From the NCBI GenBank assembly GCA_031274565.1, contig JAISPY010000123.1, positions 1 to 7,440 of the forward strand: a stretch of DNA of 7,440 bases. Reading direction: 5' to 3'. This document shows positions 1 to 6,500 of the stretch, piece by piece. Below the pieces are notes generated by a model. The model did no database searches, had not been told where the DNA came from, and saw nothing but the letters and a program-made list of their open reading frames with translations. The DNA is from Treponema sp. (lineage in GTDB: Bacteria > Spirochaetota > Spirochaetia > Treponematales > Breznakiellaceae). Position numbers and translations under genes: made by a program. The first letter of the stretch is position 1. Each line of letters starts with the position of its first letter.

Positions 1-38
1 ATTCAATCGAGAATAAATCAGTGCTTCCTTTAATGTGG

Positions 39-72
39 TTTTTCGCAGTTTTCCGCAGGAAAACGAGAAAAA
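39..72. repeat. Imperfect inverted repeat upstream of atpC
   Basis: The inner arms GTTTTCC (48-54) and GGAAAAC (58-64) pair perfectly around a 3-base loop. An outer TTTTTC (39-44) can pair with GAAAAA (67-72), leaving a small asymmetric internal loop. It lies directly beside the stronger hairpin at 76-118. No long T-run follows on either strand, so I do not call it a terminator alone. No open frame through positions 1-90 resembles the end of an AtpD (beta) subunit, so what precedes atpC cannot be told from this window. Confidence 0.4.
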
Positions 73-118
73 CAATAGGGCAACGCTGATGAGCGTCAAG
101 TTAATCAGCGTTGCCCTA
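60..118 (-). terminator. Rho-independent terminator, minus strand, 15-bp stem
   Basis: TAGGGCAACGCTGAT (76-90) and ATCAGCGTTGCCCTA (104-118) are exact reverse complements and form a 15-bp stem with a 13-base loop. Read on the minus strand, the stem is followed by TTGTTTTTCTCGTTTT, a typical U-rich tail. On the plus strand it is followed by the purine-rich AAAGGAGG of the atpC ribosome binding site, so it is not a terminator in that direction. It is the first terminator-like structure downstream of mtaB on the minus strand. The bactofilin-TPR-mtaB transcript may therefore continue through atpC in antisense and end here. Confidence 0.6.
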
Positions 119-131
119 AAGGAGGAGCGGC

Positions 132-545
132 GTGGCGAATCTCTTTACCTTTGAGGCGCATACCCCCTATCGGTTTTTTTTCAAAGACCAGGTGATGGTT
201 CTGGTGCTTACCCTTACGGATGGTGAAATAGGAATCTATGCCCAGCATACCCCCTTTATCGCGCCCGTAAGTACCGGTATTTTGCGGATAAAGGACCTGC
301 ACGGCCAATGGAAGACGGCCTTTACCACCGAGGGTATTCTGGAAGTTACCCATCATAAAGCGATCTTATTAGCGGATGCGGCGGAATGGCCTGAGGAGAT
401 CGATTATGACCGGGCAGTACTTGCGAAGGAGCGGGCAACCGAACGGATCGCGTCGAAACACTTTAGATTCGAGGCTGATACGGCCCAAGCAACCCTCAAA
501 CGGGCGGAGTTCAGGATTAAGGTCTATGGGATGCGGGGGCAGTAG
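132..545 (+). CDS. atpC: F-type ATP synthase epsilon subunit
   Basis: This 137-residue protein is the epsilon subunit of F1, part of the central rotor stalk. It links gamma to the c-ring and can inhibit ATP hydrolysis. The N-terminal beta-sandwich (about 1-85) shows the family pattern: a TP motif near the start, GEIGIYAQHTPF, TGILRI, and TEGILEVTHHKAILLADAAE. The C-terminal part (about 88-135) is the helical hairpin, beginning EEIDYDRAVLAKERA. Length is normal. The start is GTG at 132, chosen because AAGGAGG (119-125) lies 6 bases upstream and no ATG fits. The gene is preceded by strong hairpins, and no neighbouring atpD is visible within the 131 upstream bases. The mtaB gene converges on it from the other strand with a 13-bp gap. 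F-type subunits are notable if the host is a Treponema, because the best-known species use V-type ATPases. Family call is firm; coupling ion unknown. Confidence 0.9.
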   Translation: MANLFTFEAHTPYRFFFKDQVMVLVLTLTDGEIGIYAQHTPFIAPVSTGILRIKDLHGQWKTAFTTEGILEVTHHKAILLADAAEWPEEIDYDRAVLAKERATERIASKHFRFEADTAQATLKRAEFRIKVYGMRGQ

Positions 546-558
546 GACTGCCAAACCG

Positions 559-1977
559 TCATAGACACTCCGCCAGGGCGTCAAACCGGGAAAATGCCCC
601 GTGCTCCTCAGGGAACCCGTATATGCGGCACCGGCACGGCTTACCCGTAAGCGGCGGCTCATGGTCTGGAAAGCGCACGAGCAGTTTAAGGTAATTATCA
701 GCTACCCCGACGGCTTCGGAAGGATGGGGTTCCCCGTGGGCCTCCAGGACCGCTTCCACTTCCCGGCCCAGCCAGCGGCGGCTATAGGCATGCCGTCCTT
801 CCCGGCCCAGCGTTATGAGCCGATCCACCCGCAGAACCGCCTCCCGTTCACTCACCGCTCCTGGATAGGTATATGCCTCGGTACCAGGCCGCGGGGAATA
901 GGGAAAGGCATGGATCCAGGCAAAACCAATGCCCCGGCACAGGGCATAGGTCTTTTCAAACTCTTCCGCGGTTTCACCGGGAAACCCGGTAATAATATCA
1001 CAGGCCAAGAAAGGGTCATCTTTAACCGCCCGTAAGCGGCGTACCCCTGTTTCAATAGTCTCCGGCGTATACCGGCGTCCCATCTGCTCCAGAATTGCGG
1101 GACTGCCGGACTGTACGGAAAGATGAAAATGCGGCCGAATCCGGGGATGCCCCAGGACGGCTATAAGATCATCCGTAAGTCCCTCTGGTTCAAGGGAAGA
1201 GAGCCGCAGCCTGATACGCTCGGTTCCCGAAAGAAGGTCCCTCAACAGCGCGGCCAGATGCAATGCCCCTTCCTGGGGCGCACTGGTATCCCGATATTGG
1301 GTGATATTTACCCCGGTTATTACCGCTTCTGTATAGCCTTTGGCTTCCAGGGCTTGCACCGCAGCGCGGACCCGCTCCGCCTCAAGGCTTACACTCCGCC
1401 CCCGGGCAAGTCGCACCCGGCAGTAGGAACAGTGGTTATCACAGCCGTCTTGAATCTTTACGGAAGCCCTGGAATGGAGGGAAAAATCCCCGGGACTAAA
1501 CCGGAACCGTTCAGCTTTTTTTACCAGGGGAGTCTCCTGATCCCGCAGCCACTGAGAGAGCAGAACCGGCGCAATCTGCTCCGGCATAGTATCTGCAAGA
1601 AACCCCGGCAGGTCCAAGAGCAGGCTCTTAGTATCCCCGGATACCACCATAAGCCGGTTTGCCTCCACAGGAACGGAACCGTCCTCCCTTCCCAAGCTCT
1701 GCAGCGCCTCTCCAGCTAATTGGGCATAACAGCCGGTTACCATAAGAACCGCCTGGGGATGATCCCGTAAGGCTTTTCGAATGATCCGCCGGGCCTTCTG
1801 TTCAGCCTTGGATGTTACCGTACAGGTATTAATCACCAGGATATCCACCATCGGTTCCCCGGCTGCTCCATTCCAAGGAAGTACCCTAAAGCCCCGAACC
1901 CTGAAGGCATCCGCGATGGATTCACTTTCAAGCTGATTGACCTTGCAGCCCAGCGTATACAAGGATACGGAAACCAT
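559..1977 (-). CDS. mtaB: tRNA t6A37 methylthiotransferase MtaB
   Basis: This is a 472-residue radical-SAM enzyme that converts N6-threonylcarbamoyladenosine at position 37 of ANN-decoding tRNAs to its 2-methylthio form. The N-terminal UPF0004 domain (about 3-115) has the three cysteines of the auxiliary Fe-S cluster at C11, C52 and C83. The opening TLGCKVNQLESES is the MtaB hallmark, distinct from MiaB and RimO. The radical-SAM domain carries CxxxCxxC at C179, C183 and C186 within DGCDNHCSYCRVRLARGRS, followed by TGVNITQY, LSSLEP, HFHLSVQSGS and DIITGFPGET. A C-terminal TRAM-like region (about 395-455) completes it. Length is slightly above the usual 430-450. The ATG lies 4 bases after the TPR-gene stop. 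Only a short AGGG lies just before it, which suggests translational coupling. The gene ends 13 bp from the convergent atpC stop, with no terminator between them. Confidence 0.93.
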   Translation of the reverse strand: MVSVSLYTLGCKVNQLESESIADAFRVRGFRVLPWNGAAGEPMVDILVINTCTVTSKAEQKARRIIRKALRDHPQAVLMVTGCYAQLAGEALQSLGREDGSVPVEANRLMVVSGDTKSLLLDLPGFLADTMPEQIAPVLLSQWLRDQETPLVKKAERFRFSPGDFSLHSRASVKIQDGCDNHCSYCRVRLARGRSVSLEAERVRAAVQALEAKGYTEAVITGVNITQYRDTSAPQEGALHLAALLRDLLSGTERIRLRLSSLEPEGLTDDLIAVLGHPRIRPHFHLSVQSGSPAILEQMGRRYTPETIETGVRRLRAVKDDPFLACDIITGFPGETAEEFEKTYALCRGIGFAWIHAFPYSPRPGTEAYTYPGAVSEREAVLRVDRLITLGREGRHAYSRRWLGREVEAVLEAHGEPHPSEAVGVADNYLKLLVRFPDHEPPLTGKPCRCRIYGFPEEHGAFSRFDALAECL

Positions 1978-1981
1978 AACC

Positions 1982-2620
1982 CTATCGAGCGCCCATGGCT
2001 TGGCGGGTACGGGTCAAACCTCTTCGGGCGTCCGTCAGTTGGGAATTGAGGGACAAGGCCCGTTCATAGGCGGTAACAGCTTCCGTCAGATCCCCCGCAT
2101 TTTCCCGGGCATAGGCCAGCCTGGTCCACCAACCTGCATTCCCCGGCTGCCAATGCACTGCGGTGGAAAGGGCGATATCCGCATGGCGGAAGCGGCCAAG
2201 CCGGATATAGATTTCCCCGATAAAATAGTACACCGTTTCGATCCGGGTTCCTTCTGGTGCAAAGTTGATATATTCTTGAAAATGCTGCAAAGCCTCCCGA
2301 TTCCGGCCCTCATAATAGCTGATTTCCCCAAGAATTTCGATGATCCGCGGATCATAGCGGCTGAGACTCCGGCCTACCCGTGCATAGGTGAGGGCATCCT
2401 GGTACCGGCTGAGCCGTATCAGGCTCCAGCAGAGGACCACATGCGCGTCCAGGTTATGCGAATTTACCGCGATTTCATCCATACAGATAGAGACCGCCCG
2501 TTCATAATTACCATTCCGGTATTCCGCCAAGGCATCAGGCCGTACCTGGGCAAAGCCGAATCCCCCGGAGATCATGCACAGCATCAGTCCGAGGCATAGA
2601 CCTTTAGGAATTACCTGCAT
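1982..2620 (-). CDS. Secreted TPR-repeat protein
   Basis: From ATG 2620 this is a 212-residue protein with an N-terminal signal sequence (K6, hydrophobic 8-22, likely cleavage after FGFA at 24), so it is probably periplasmic or envelope-bound. The rest is almost wholly TPR helices. About five units run from residue 27 to 194, with typical spacing and residues: YRNGNYERAV, LIRLSRYQDAL, YYEGRNREAL, YIRLGRFRHADIAL and NAGDLTEAVTAYERALSLN. TPRs are protein-binding scaffolds, and no catalytic domain is visible. The frame stays open to 2683, but that start would overlap bactofilin by 80 bases and bury the signal sequence. ATG 2620 gives a 17-base overlap. ATG 2638 (beginning MKMVQT) is an alternative; neither has a strong ribosome binding site, so coupling to bactofilin translation is likely. 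The partner is unknown, though co-transcription with a bactofilin hints at envelope or cell-shape work. Confidence 0.8.
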   Translation of the reverse strand: MQVIPKGLCLGLMLCMISGGFGFAQVRPDALAEYRNGNYERAVSICMDEIAVNSHNLDAHVVLCWSLIRLSRYQDALTYARVGRSLSRYDPRIIEILGEISYYEGRNREALQHFQEYINFAPEGTRIETVYYFIGEIYIRLGRFRHADIALSTAVHWQPGNAGWWTRLAYARENAGDLTEAVTAYERALSLNSQLTDARRGLTRTRQAMGAR

Positions 2621-2981
2621 TGTTTGAACCATCTTCATCCATGGTACAAGAACCGTTAAATTTGCAGCCTGGCTCCATAGCAATCTCCTGGGTCTTGATA
2701 TTACCGTGCAATCTTCCGGTAGCGCTTACTTCTATTTTATCCGCAGCAGTAACATTTCCGTTGACCGCCCCTCGGATGATCACCTGGGGGGCGTTAATAT
2801 AGGCGTCTACTTCCCCTTCCTGATCCACCAGGAGGAGCCCTGTGGCAATGATTTCACCCCGCACCCTGCCCCGGATAAGAAAGGGTTTTTCAAAACTGAG
2901 GGTCCCTGAGAAATTAATATCTGCAGATAAAATAGTATCGAAATCTTCATCTTCTAATGCATCGCTGTGTAAATCGATCAT
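2604..2981 (-). CDS. Bactofilin (polymerising cytoskeletal protein)
   Basis: This 125-residue protein belongs to the bactofilin (DUF583) family. These proteins polymerise without nucleotide into membrane-associated filaments that place cell-wall enzymes and affect cell shape. A short acidic N-terminal tail (1-15, beginning MIDLHSD) precedes the right-handed beta-helix core (about 16-113). The core repeats are rich in Gly and small hydrophobic residues: FSGTLSFEKPFLIRGRVRGEI, VDAYINAPQVIIRGAVNGNV, TAADKIEVSATGRLHGNI, and a final CKFNGSCTM. A short polar tail follows. The ATG at 2981 is chosen over the ATG at 2999 because GGGAGGG lies 5 bases before it, while the upstream ATG has nothing similar. 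It leads a tight operon with the TPR gene (17-base overlap) and mtaB. Only about 30 bases separate it from the oad terminator, so its promoter is unclear and could rely on terminator read-through. Confidence 0.88.
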   Translation of the reverse strand: MIDLHSDALEDEDFDTILSADINFSGTLSFEKPFLIRGRVRGEIIATGLLLVDQEGEVDAYINAPQVIIRGAVNGNVTAADKIEVSATGRLHGNIKTQEIAMEPGCKFNGSCTMDEDGSNNAGNS

Positions 2982-2986
2982 CCTAA

Positions 2987-2993
2987 CCCTCCC
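2987..2993 (-). promoter_or_regulatory. Ribosome binding site deciding the bactofilin start
   Basis: On the minus strand GGGAGGG is followed by TTAGG and then ATG at 2981. The longer frame beginning at 2999 has TTAGTGCTCC before it, with no Shine-Dalgarno match, so the shorter 125-residue start is favoured. Confidence 0.65.
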
Positions 2994-3010
2994 TAACATG
3001 GAGCACTAAT

Positions 3011-3070
3011 AAAAACAAGAAAAAGAGGCGGAGGGCATAAAAACCCTCTCCCCCTTTGAACTGCCGCCTC
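3011..3070 (-). terminator. Rho-independent terminator of the oadGAB operon
   Basis: On the minus strand GAGGCG (3065-3070) pairs with CGCCTC (3025-3030). An inner GAGGG (3044-3048) pairs with CCCTC (3031-3035) around a T-rich loop, leaving an asymmetric bulge. The stem is followed at once by TTTTTCTTGTTTTT (3011-3024). It sits immediately after the tandem 72-bp array and about 220 bases past the oadB stop. Transcription of oadGAB should end here, before the bactofilin gene. Confidence 0.75.
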
Positions 3071-3071
3071 G

Positions 3072-3335
3072 TACCCACCGTAGACCGCAATCATAACTCC
3101 TGCGGCTGGCGGTTCCGGCGGAACCGCTGGAACGGTGCGTCCTTACCCACCGTAGACCGCAATCATAAGTCCCGCGGCTGGCGGTTCCGGCGGAATCGCT
3201 GGAACAGTGCGTCCTTACCCACCGTAGACCGCAATCATAAGTCCTGCGGTTGGCGGTTCCGGCGGAACCGCTGGAACGGTGCGTCCTTACCCACCGTAGA
3301 CCGCGATCATAACCCCCGCGGCTATGGCGGTTCCG
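3072..3335 (-). repeat. Tandem 72-bp array derived from the 3' end of oadB
   Basis: Three head-to-tail 72-bp units occupy 3072-3143, 3144-3215 and 3216-3287, differing from each other at only a few positions. A partial fourth copy (3288-3335) is the real end of oadB, interrupted by a 2-base indel. Read on the minus strand, each unit reproduces the last codons of oadB ending MIAVYGG. The first two units after oadB then carry an in-frame TAA, and the third reads TAC instead. A non-coding part follows with the palindrome GCGGTTCCGCCGGAACCGC. The unit length is a multiple of three, so all copies keep the oadB frame. In the unit at 3072-3143 the three differences from the gene across the last 11 codons are all silent. 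The array lies in the oadB 3' untranslated region. It has no spacer/repeat alternation, so it is not CRISPR. Confidence 0.93.
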
Positions 3336-4678
3336 ATAACCCCCGAAACATTCGGCCCCATGGCGTGCATGAGGAGGAAGTTCCCCGGATCCTCTTCAAG
3401 ACCCACCTTGTTGGAAACCCGGGCGGCCATAGGCACCGCGGAAACCCCCGCTGATCCGATGAGGGGATTGATCTTCTCCTTCAGGAACAGGTTCATAAGT
3501 TTCGCCACCAGTATCCCCGTGGCAGTGGCAATGGAAAAAGCCACCAAGCCCATGACCACAATGATAAGCGATGAAGGGTTGAGGAATTTTTCCGGGGTCA
3601 TCTGGCTCCCCACCCCCAGGGACAGGAAAATGGACACGATGTTCATAAGCTCGTTCTGTAAGGTCTTACTCAGCCGCTCCACCACCCCGCACATTCTGAT
3701 AAAGTTACCGAACATCAGGCACCCGATAAGCGGCGCCGCTGAGGGGATAAGCAGAATGGTCAGCACAAACACCACCATAGGGAAAAATATCTTCTCCACA
3801 TTGGAAACCGGCCTGAGCTGTTTCATCCTGATAAGCCGCTCCTCCCTGGAGGTTAAGGCTCTCATAATCGGCGGCTGGATGATAGGCACCAGGGCCATAT
3901 AGGAATACGCCGCCACTGCCACCGTAGCCAAAAGATGCGGCGCAAGCTGGGCCGCAATGTAGATGGTCGTGGGACCGTCCGCGCCGCCGATGATCGCCAC
4001 GGAACAGGCTTCCTTGAGATTAAAAGTAACCCCTGGAATGAAATTGGCGAAGCTGATGCCGAACAGGGTGCCGAATACCCCGAACTGGGCCGCAGCTCCC
4101 AAGATCGCGGTCTTGGGGTTGGCGATGAGGGGACCAAAGTCCGTCATAGCTCCGATACCCATGAAGATGATCAGGGGGAAAAACTCGTTCCCCACCCCGG
4201 TCTCATAGATAATATGAAGGAAACCGTGGGGAAGATCCCCCATCCCCGCAAAAGGAATGTTGACAAAAATAGTCCCAAAGCCGATGGGGATGAGGAGCAG
4301 CGGTTCAAACCCCTTCACCGCACCCAAGTACACGATGAGGAAGCCCACCGCCACCATGAGGAATTCCTGCCAGCCAAAAATGGTGATAGGATCCCCCGCA
4401 GGGGTCTCTTTCGGCGTCTTATCGGTAAGGAAGGCAAAAATTCCGGTGGTTTCCGCAATATTCTTGATAAAACTGCCGAAGGAAATATCCTCGATATCTT
4501 CACTTCCCGGGATGATGCCGTCGGGGTTCCTGAAGGACGCATAGTCCACCGGGCCGCTTGCAGCCGGAGCAGGACTCTGGGCGAGCGCCCGGGGCATAAA
4601 GGAGAACACGAACGCTCCCACCACCAGCGCAAGGCATAGTTTCGTAACCCACACCGGGTCCTTTTTATGATTTAGCAT
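3287..4678 (-). CDS. oadB: Oxaloacetate decarboxylase Na+ pump, beta subunit
   Basis: This 463-residue membrane subunit decarboxylates carboxybiotin carried by the alpha subunit and couples this to Na+ export. Family motifs are plain: GAMTDFGPLIANPKTA (176-191), SVAIIGGADGPTTIY (226-240), SAGVSAVPMAARVSNKVG (409-426) and LMHAMGPNVSGVIG (436-449). Residues equivalent to those known from Klebsiella OadB (D203, Y229, N373, G377, S382, R389) appear to be D234, Y260, N404, G408, S413 and R420, a constant offset of 31. Many hydrophobic helices lie between 105 and 461. Unusually, about 70 residues precede the usual start. They include a signal-like segment (K-rich n-region, hydrophobic 12-29, ALAQ at 31-34) and a polar linker to about 100. 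The ATG lies 12 bases past the oadA stop, with AGGA overlapping that stop. The related GcdB and MmdB subunits are close in sequence; the oadA neighbour decides the call. Confidence 0.93.
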   Translation of the reverse strand: MLNHKKDPVWVTKLCLALVVGAFVFSFMPRALAQSPAPAASGPVDYASFRNPDGIIPGSEDIEDISFGSFIKNIAETTGIFAFLTDKTPKETPAGDPITIFGWQEFLMVAVGFLIVYLGAVKGFEPLLLIPIGFGTIFVNIPFAGMGDLPHGFLHIIYETGVGNEFFPLIIFMGIGAMTDFGPLIANPKTAILGAAAQFGVFGTLFGISFANFIPGVTFNLKEACSVAIIGGADGPTTIYIAAQLAPHLLATVAVAAYSYMALVPIIQPPIMRALTSREERLIRMKQLRPVSNVEKIFFPMVVFVLTILLIPSAAPLIGCLMFGNFIRMCGVVERLSKTLQNELMNIVSIFLSLGVGSQMTPEKFLNPSSLIIVVMGLVAFSIATATGILVAKLMNLFLKEKINPLIGSAGVSAVPMAARVSNKVGLEEDPGNFLLMHAMGPNVSGVIGTAIAAGVMIAVYGG

Positions 4679-4690
4679 GGTATGGCAATC

Positions 4691-6475
4691 CTATTGAATC
4701 TCAGCGACCGGCTGCTGGGAAGCCACCTGGGTTCCGGCGGGAACCAGGAAGTGAATCTTTCCCGCTGCAGTGGCCTTGATCTCCAGTTCCATCTTCATGG
4801 ATTCAATGATGATAACCGTGGTTCCGGAAACCACCGGGGCGCCCTCAGCCACCGCATAGCGGATGATCGTCCCTGCGACCGGCGCGGCGATCACCGTGCC
4901 GCCCCCTGAAGGCGCGGCAGCAACCTGAGCCGGGGCCGCGCTTGCCGCCGGAGCCGCCACCACCGTACCTGCCGGTACGCCTGCGCCGGCAGGGGAGACC
5001 ACCACGGTATAATCCGCACCGTTCACGTTGACCACGTACTTGGCCGGTTGATTCGAAGGCGCAGGCGCGGAGGCCCGAGGGGCCACGGGAGCCGGGGCCG
5101 CCGCTTCGGAAGTAAACTTCACCGGTCCTTGGGAGCGCTTCTTGAAGAAATCCGGGGCAACCTTGGGGAACATCGCATAGGTCAACACATCTTCCGCCGT
5201 AACCGCACCGGTTCCCAGAATCGTTTTAGTCTCCTGTTCAAGTTTCCCGTATTCATTGGGAATATCGTCCGCAGGCCGGTGGGTAATCTCCTTTTCGAGC
5301 TTCAGTGCCTCAAGCGCCTTCTTCACCGCCTCGGGATTTTTGGGAGCCGGGCATGCGCCGTATTTGCCCGCCAAGAGATCGATGGATTCACCGGTGAGCT
5401 TGTTGTACCGGCCAAAGAGGACGTTGAACACCGCTTGGGTTCCTACGATCTGGCTGGAGGGCGTAACCAGGGGCGGATAGCCAAAGTCCTTCTGCACCAC
5501 CGCGATTTCCTTGAGCACCGCGTCGATCTTGTCGGAAGCGCCCTGTTCCTTTAACTGACCCTCCAGGTTGGAAAGCATCCCCCCGGGAACCTGGGACACC
5601 AGGATCCGGGTATCCGCTCCCAAAAAGCTGGACTCGAATTGCTTGTAATGCTTCCGCACCTCCCGGAAATACGCGGCAATTTCCAGGAGCAGGTTAATGT
5701 CCAAGCCAGTATCGTATGCAGTACCCTTAAAAATCTCCACCATGGTTTCGGTGGGGCTATGGCTCGTACCCATAGCCAGGGAAGAGATAACCGTATCGAG
5801 AATATCCGCCCCTGCCTCCGCGCACTTGACCAGGGTCGCCACGGACATACCCGTGGTGGCGTGGGAGTGGATTTCAATAGGAATATCCACCGCTTTTTTG
5901 AGGGCCTTCACCAGCTCATAGCCCTCATAGGGCTTCAAAAGCCCGGACATATCCTTGATACAGAGGGAATCAGCCCCCACCGCGGCGTATTCCTTGGCAA
6001 GCTCCACGTACTTTTCAATCGTATGAAAGGGAGTTGTCGCGTAGGAGATAGCCGCCTGAATGTGCTTGCCGGTTTTCTTGGCAGCCTCCGTGGCGGCCCT
6101 GAAATTCCGGGGATCGTTTAAGGCGTCGAAAATCCTGAACACATCCACCCCGTCCTTTGCCGCGGTCTCCACGAACTTCGCAACCACATCATCTGCGTAA
6201 TGCCGGTACCCCAGGAGGTTCTGTCCCCGGAGCAGCATCATGATCTTCGTATTGGGCAGGGCCGCCTTGAGCTTCTTGAGCCGTTCCCAGGGATCTTCGT
6301 TCAAGAACCGAATCGCCGAATCGAACGTGGCGCCTCCCCAGGCTTCCAGCGCCCAATAGCCGACTCGGTCTAGTTTATCCGCAATCGGAAGCATATCACT
6401 CGTAACCATACGGGTAGCGAATAGGGATTGGTGTGCATCCCGCAGCACCAGATCGGTAAGTTTAACTGTAGCCAT
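4691..6475 (-). CDS. oadA: Oxaloacetate decarboxylase, alpha subunit with biotin domain
   Basis: This 594-residue cytosolic subunit transfers the C4 carboxyl of oxaloacetate to its own biotin, releasing pyruvate. The carboxyltransferase TIM barrel (about 5-270) shows LRDAHQSLFATRM, with metal ligand D13, the active-site lysine K174 in CIKDMSG, and metal ligands H203 and H205 in EIHSHATTGM. These correspond to D17, K178, H207 and H209 of Klebsiella OadA. The conserved PYC/OadA region (about 290-450) follows, with QVPGGMLSNL and TPSSQIVGTQAV. A flexible Ala/Pro/Val linker (about 456-528) leads to the biotinyl domain with ESMKMEL and biotin site K561. Length is normal. The ATG has AAGGAG 8 bases upstream. 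It lies 25 bases after oadG and 12 before oadB, matching the classic oadGAB order. A fused single-chain alpha subunit argues against methylmalonyl-CoA or glutaconyl-CoA decarboxylases. Confidence 0.95.
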   Translation of the reverse strand: MATVKLTDLVLRDAHQSLFATRMVTSDMLPIADKLDRVGYWALEAWGGATFDSAIRFLNEDPWERLKKLKAALPNTKIMMLLRGQNLLGYRHYADDVVAKFVETAAKDGVDVFRIFDALNDPRNFRAATEAAKKTGKHIQAAISYATTPFHTIEKYVELAKEYAAVGADSLCIKDMSGLLKPYEGYELVKALKKAVDIPIEIHSHATTGMSVATLVKCAEAGADILDTVISSLAMGTSHSPTETMVEIFKGTAYDTGLDINLLLEIAAYFREVRKHYKQFESSFLGADTRILVSQVPGGMLSNLEGQLKEQGASDKIDAVLKEIAVVQKDFGYPPLVTPSSQIVGTQAVFNVLFGRYNKLTGESIDLLAGKYGACPAPKNPEAVKKALEALKLEKEITHRPADDIPNEYGKLEQETKTILGTGAVTAEDVLTYAMFPKVAPDFFKKRSQGPVKFTSEAAAPAPVAPRASAPAPSNQPAKYVVNVNGADYTVVVSPAGAGVPAGTVVAAPAASAAPAQVAAAPSGGGTVIAAPVAGTIIRYAVAEGAPVVSGTTVIIIESMKMELEIKATAAGKIHFLVPAGTQVASQQPVAEIQ

Positions 6476-6500
6476 TTTTTAAGCTCCTTGTTTTAAAAAA

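Noticed and set aside
1..89. Open frame from 3 to TGA 87-89 as the tail of an upstream gene
   Set aside because: It has no similarity to AtpD or any family I know and runs through the two inverted repeats; it is probably chance.
538..552. Hairpin GGCAGT-AGG-ACTGCC over the atpC stop as a bidirectional terminator
   Set aside because: The stem is only 6 bp and no T-run follows on either strand.
2621..2683. Longer start for the TPR protein (233 residues)
   Set aside because: It would overlap bactofilin by 80 bases, has no ribosome binding site, and would push the signal sequence into the middle of the protein.
2982..2999. Longer start for bactofilin at 2999
   Set aside because: The downstream ATG has GGGAGGG at 5 bases, and the upstream ATG has no Shine-Dalgarno sequence.
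3072..3287. CRISPR-like array
   Set aside because: Units are contiguous and almost identical over their full length, with no variable spacers, and they derive from oadB.
3056..3454. Plus-strand frame with a 24-residue repeated, Arg/Trp-rich protein
   Set aside because: It is the antisense reading of the 72-bp array and the oadB 3' end. The periodicity follows from 72 being divisible by three; there is no ribosome binding site or family match.
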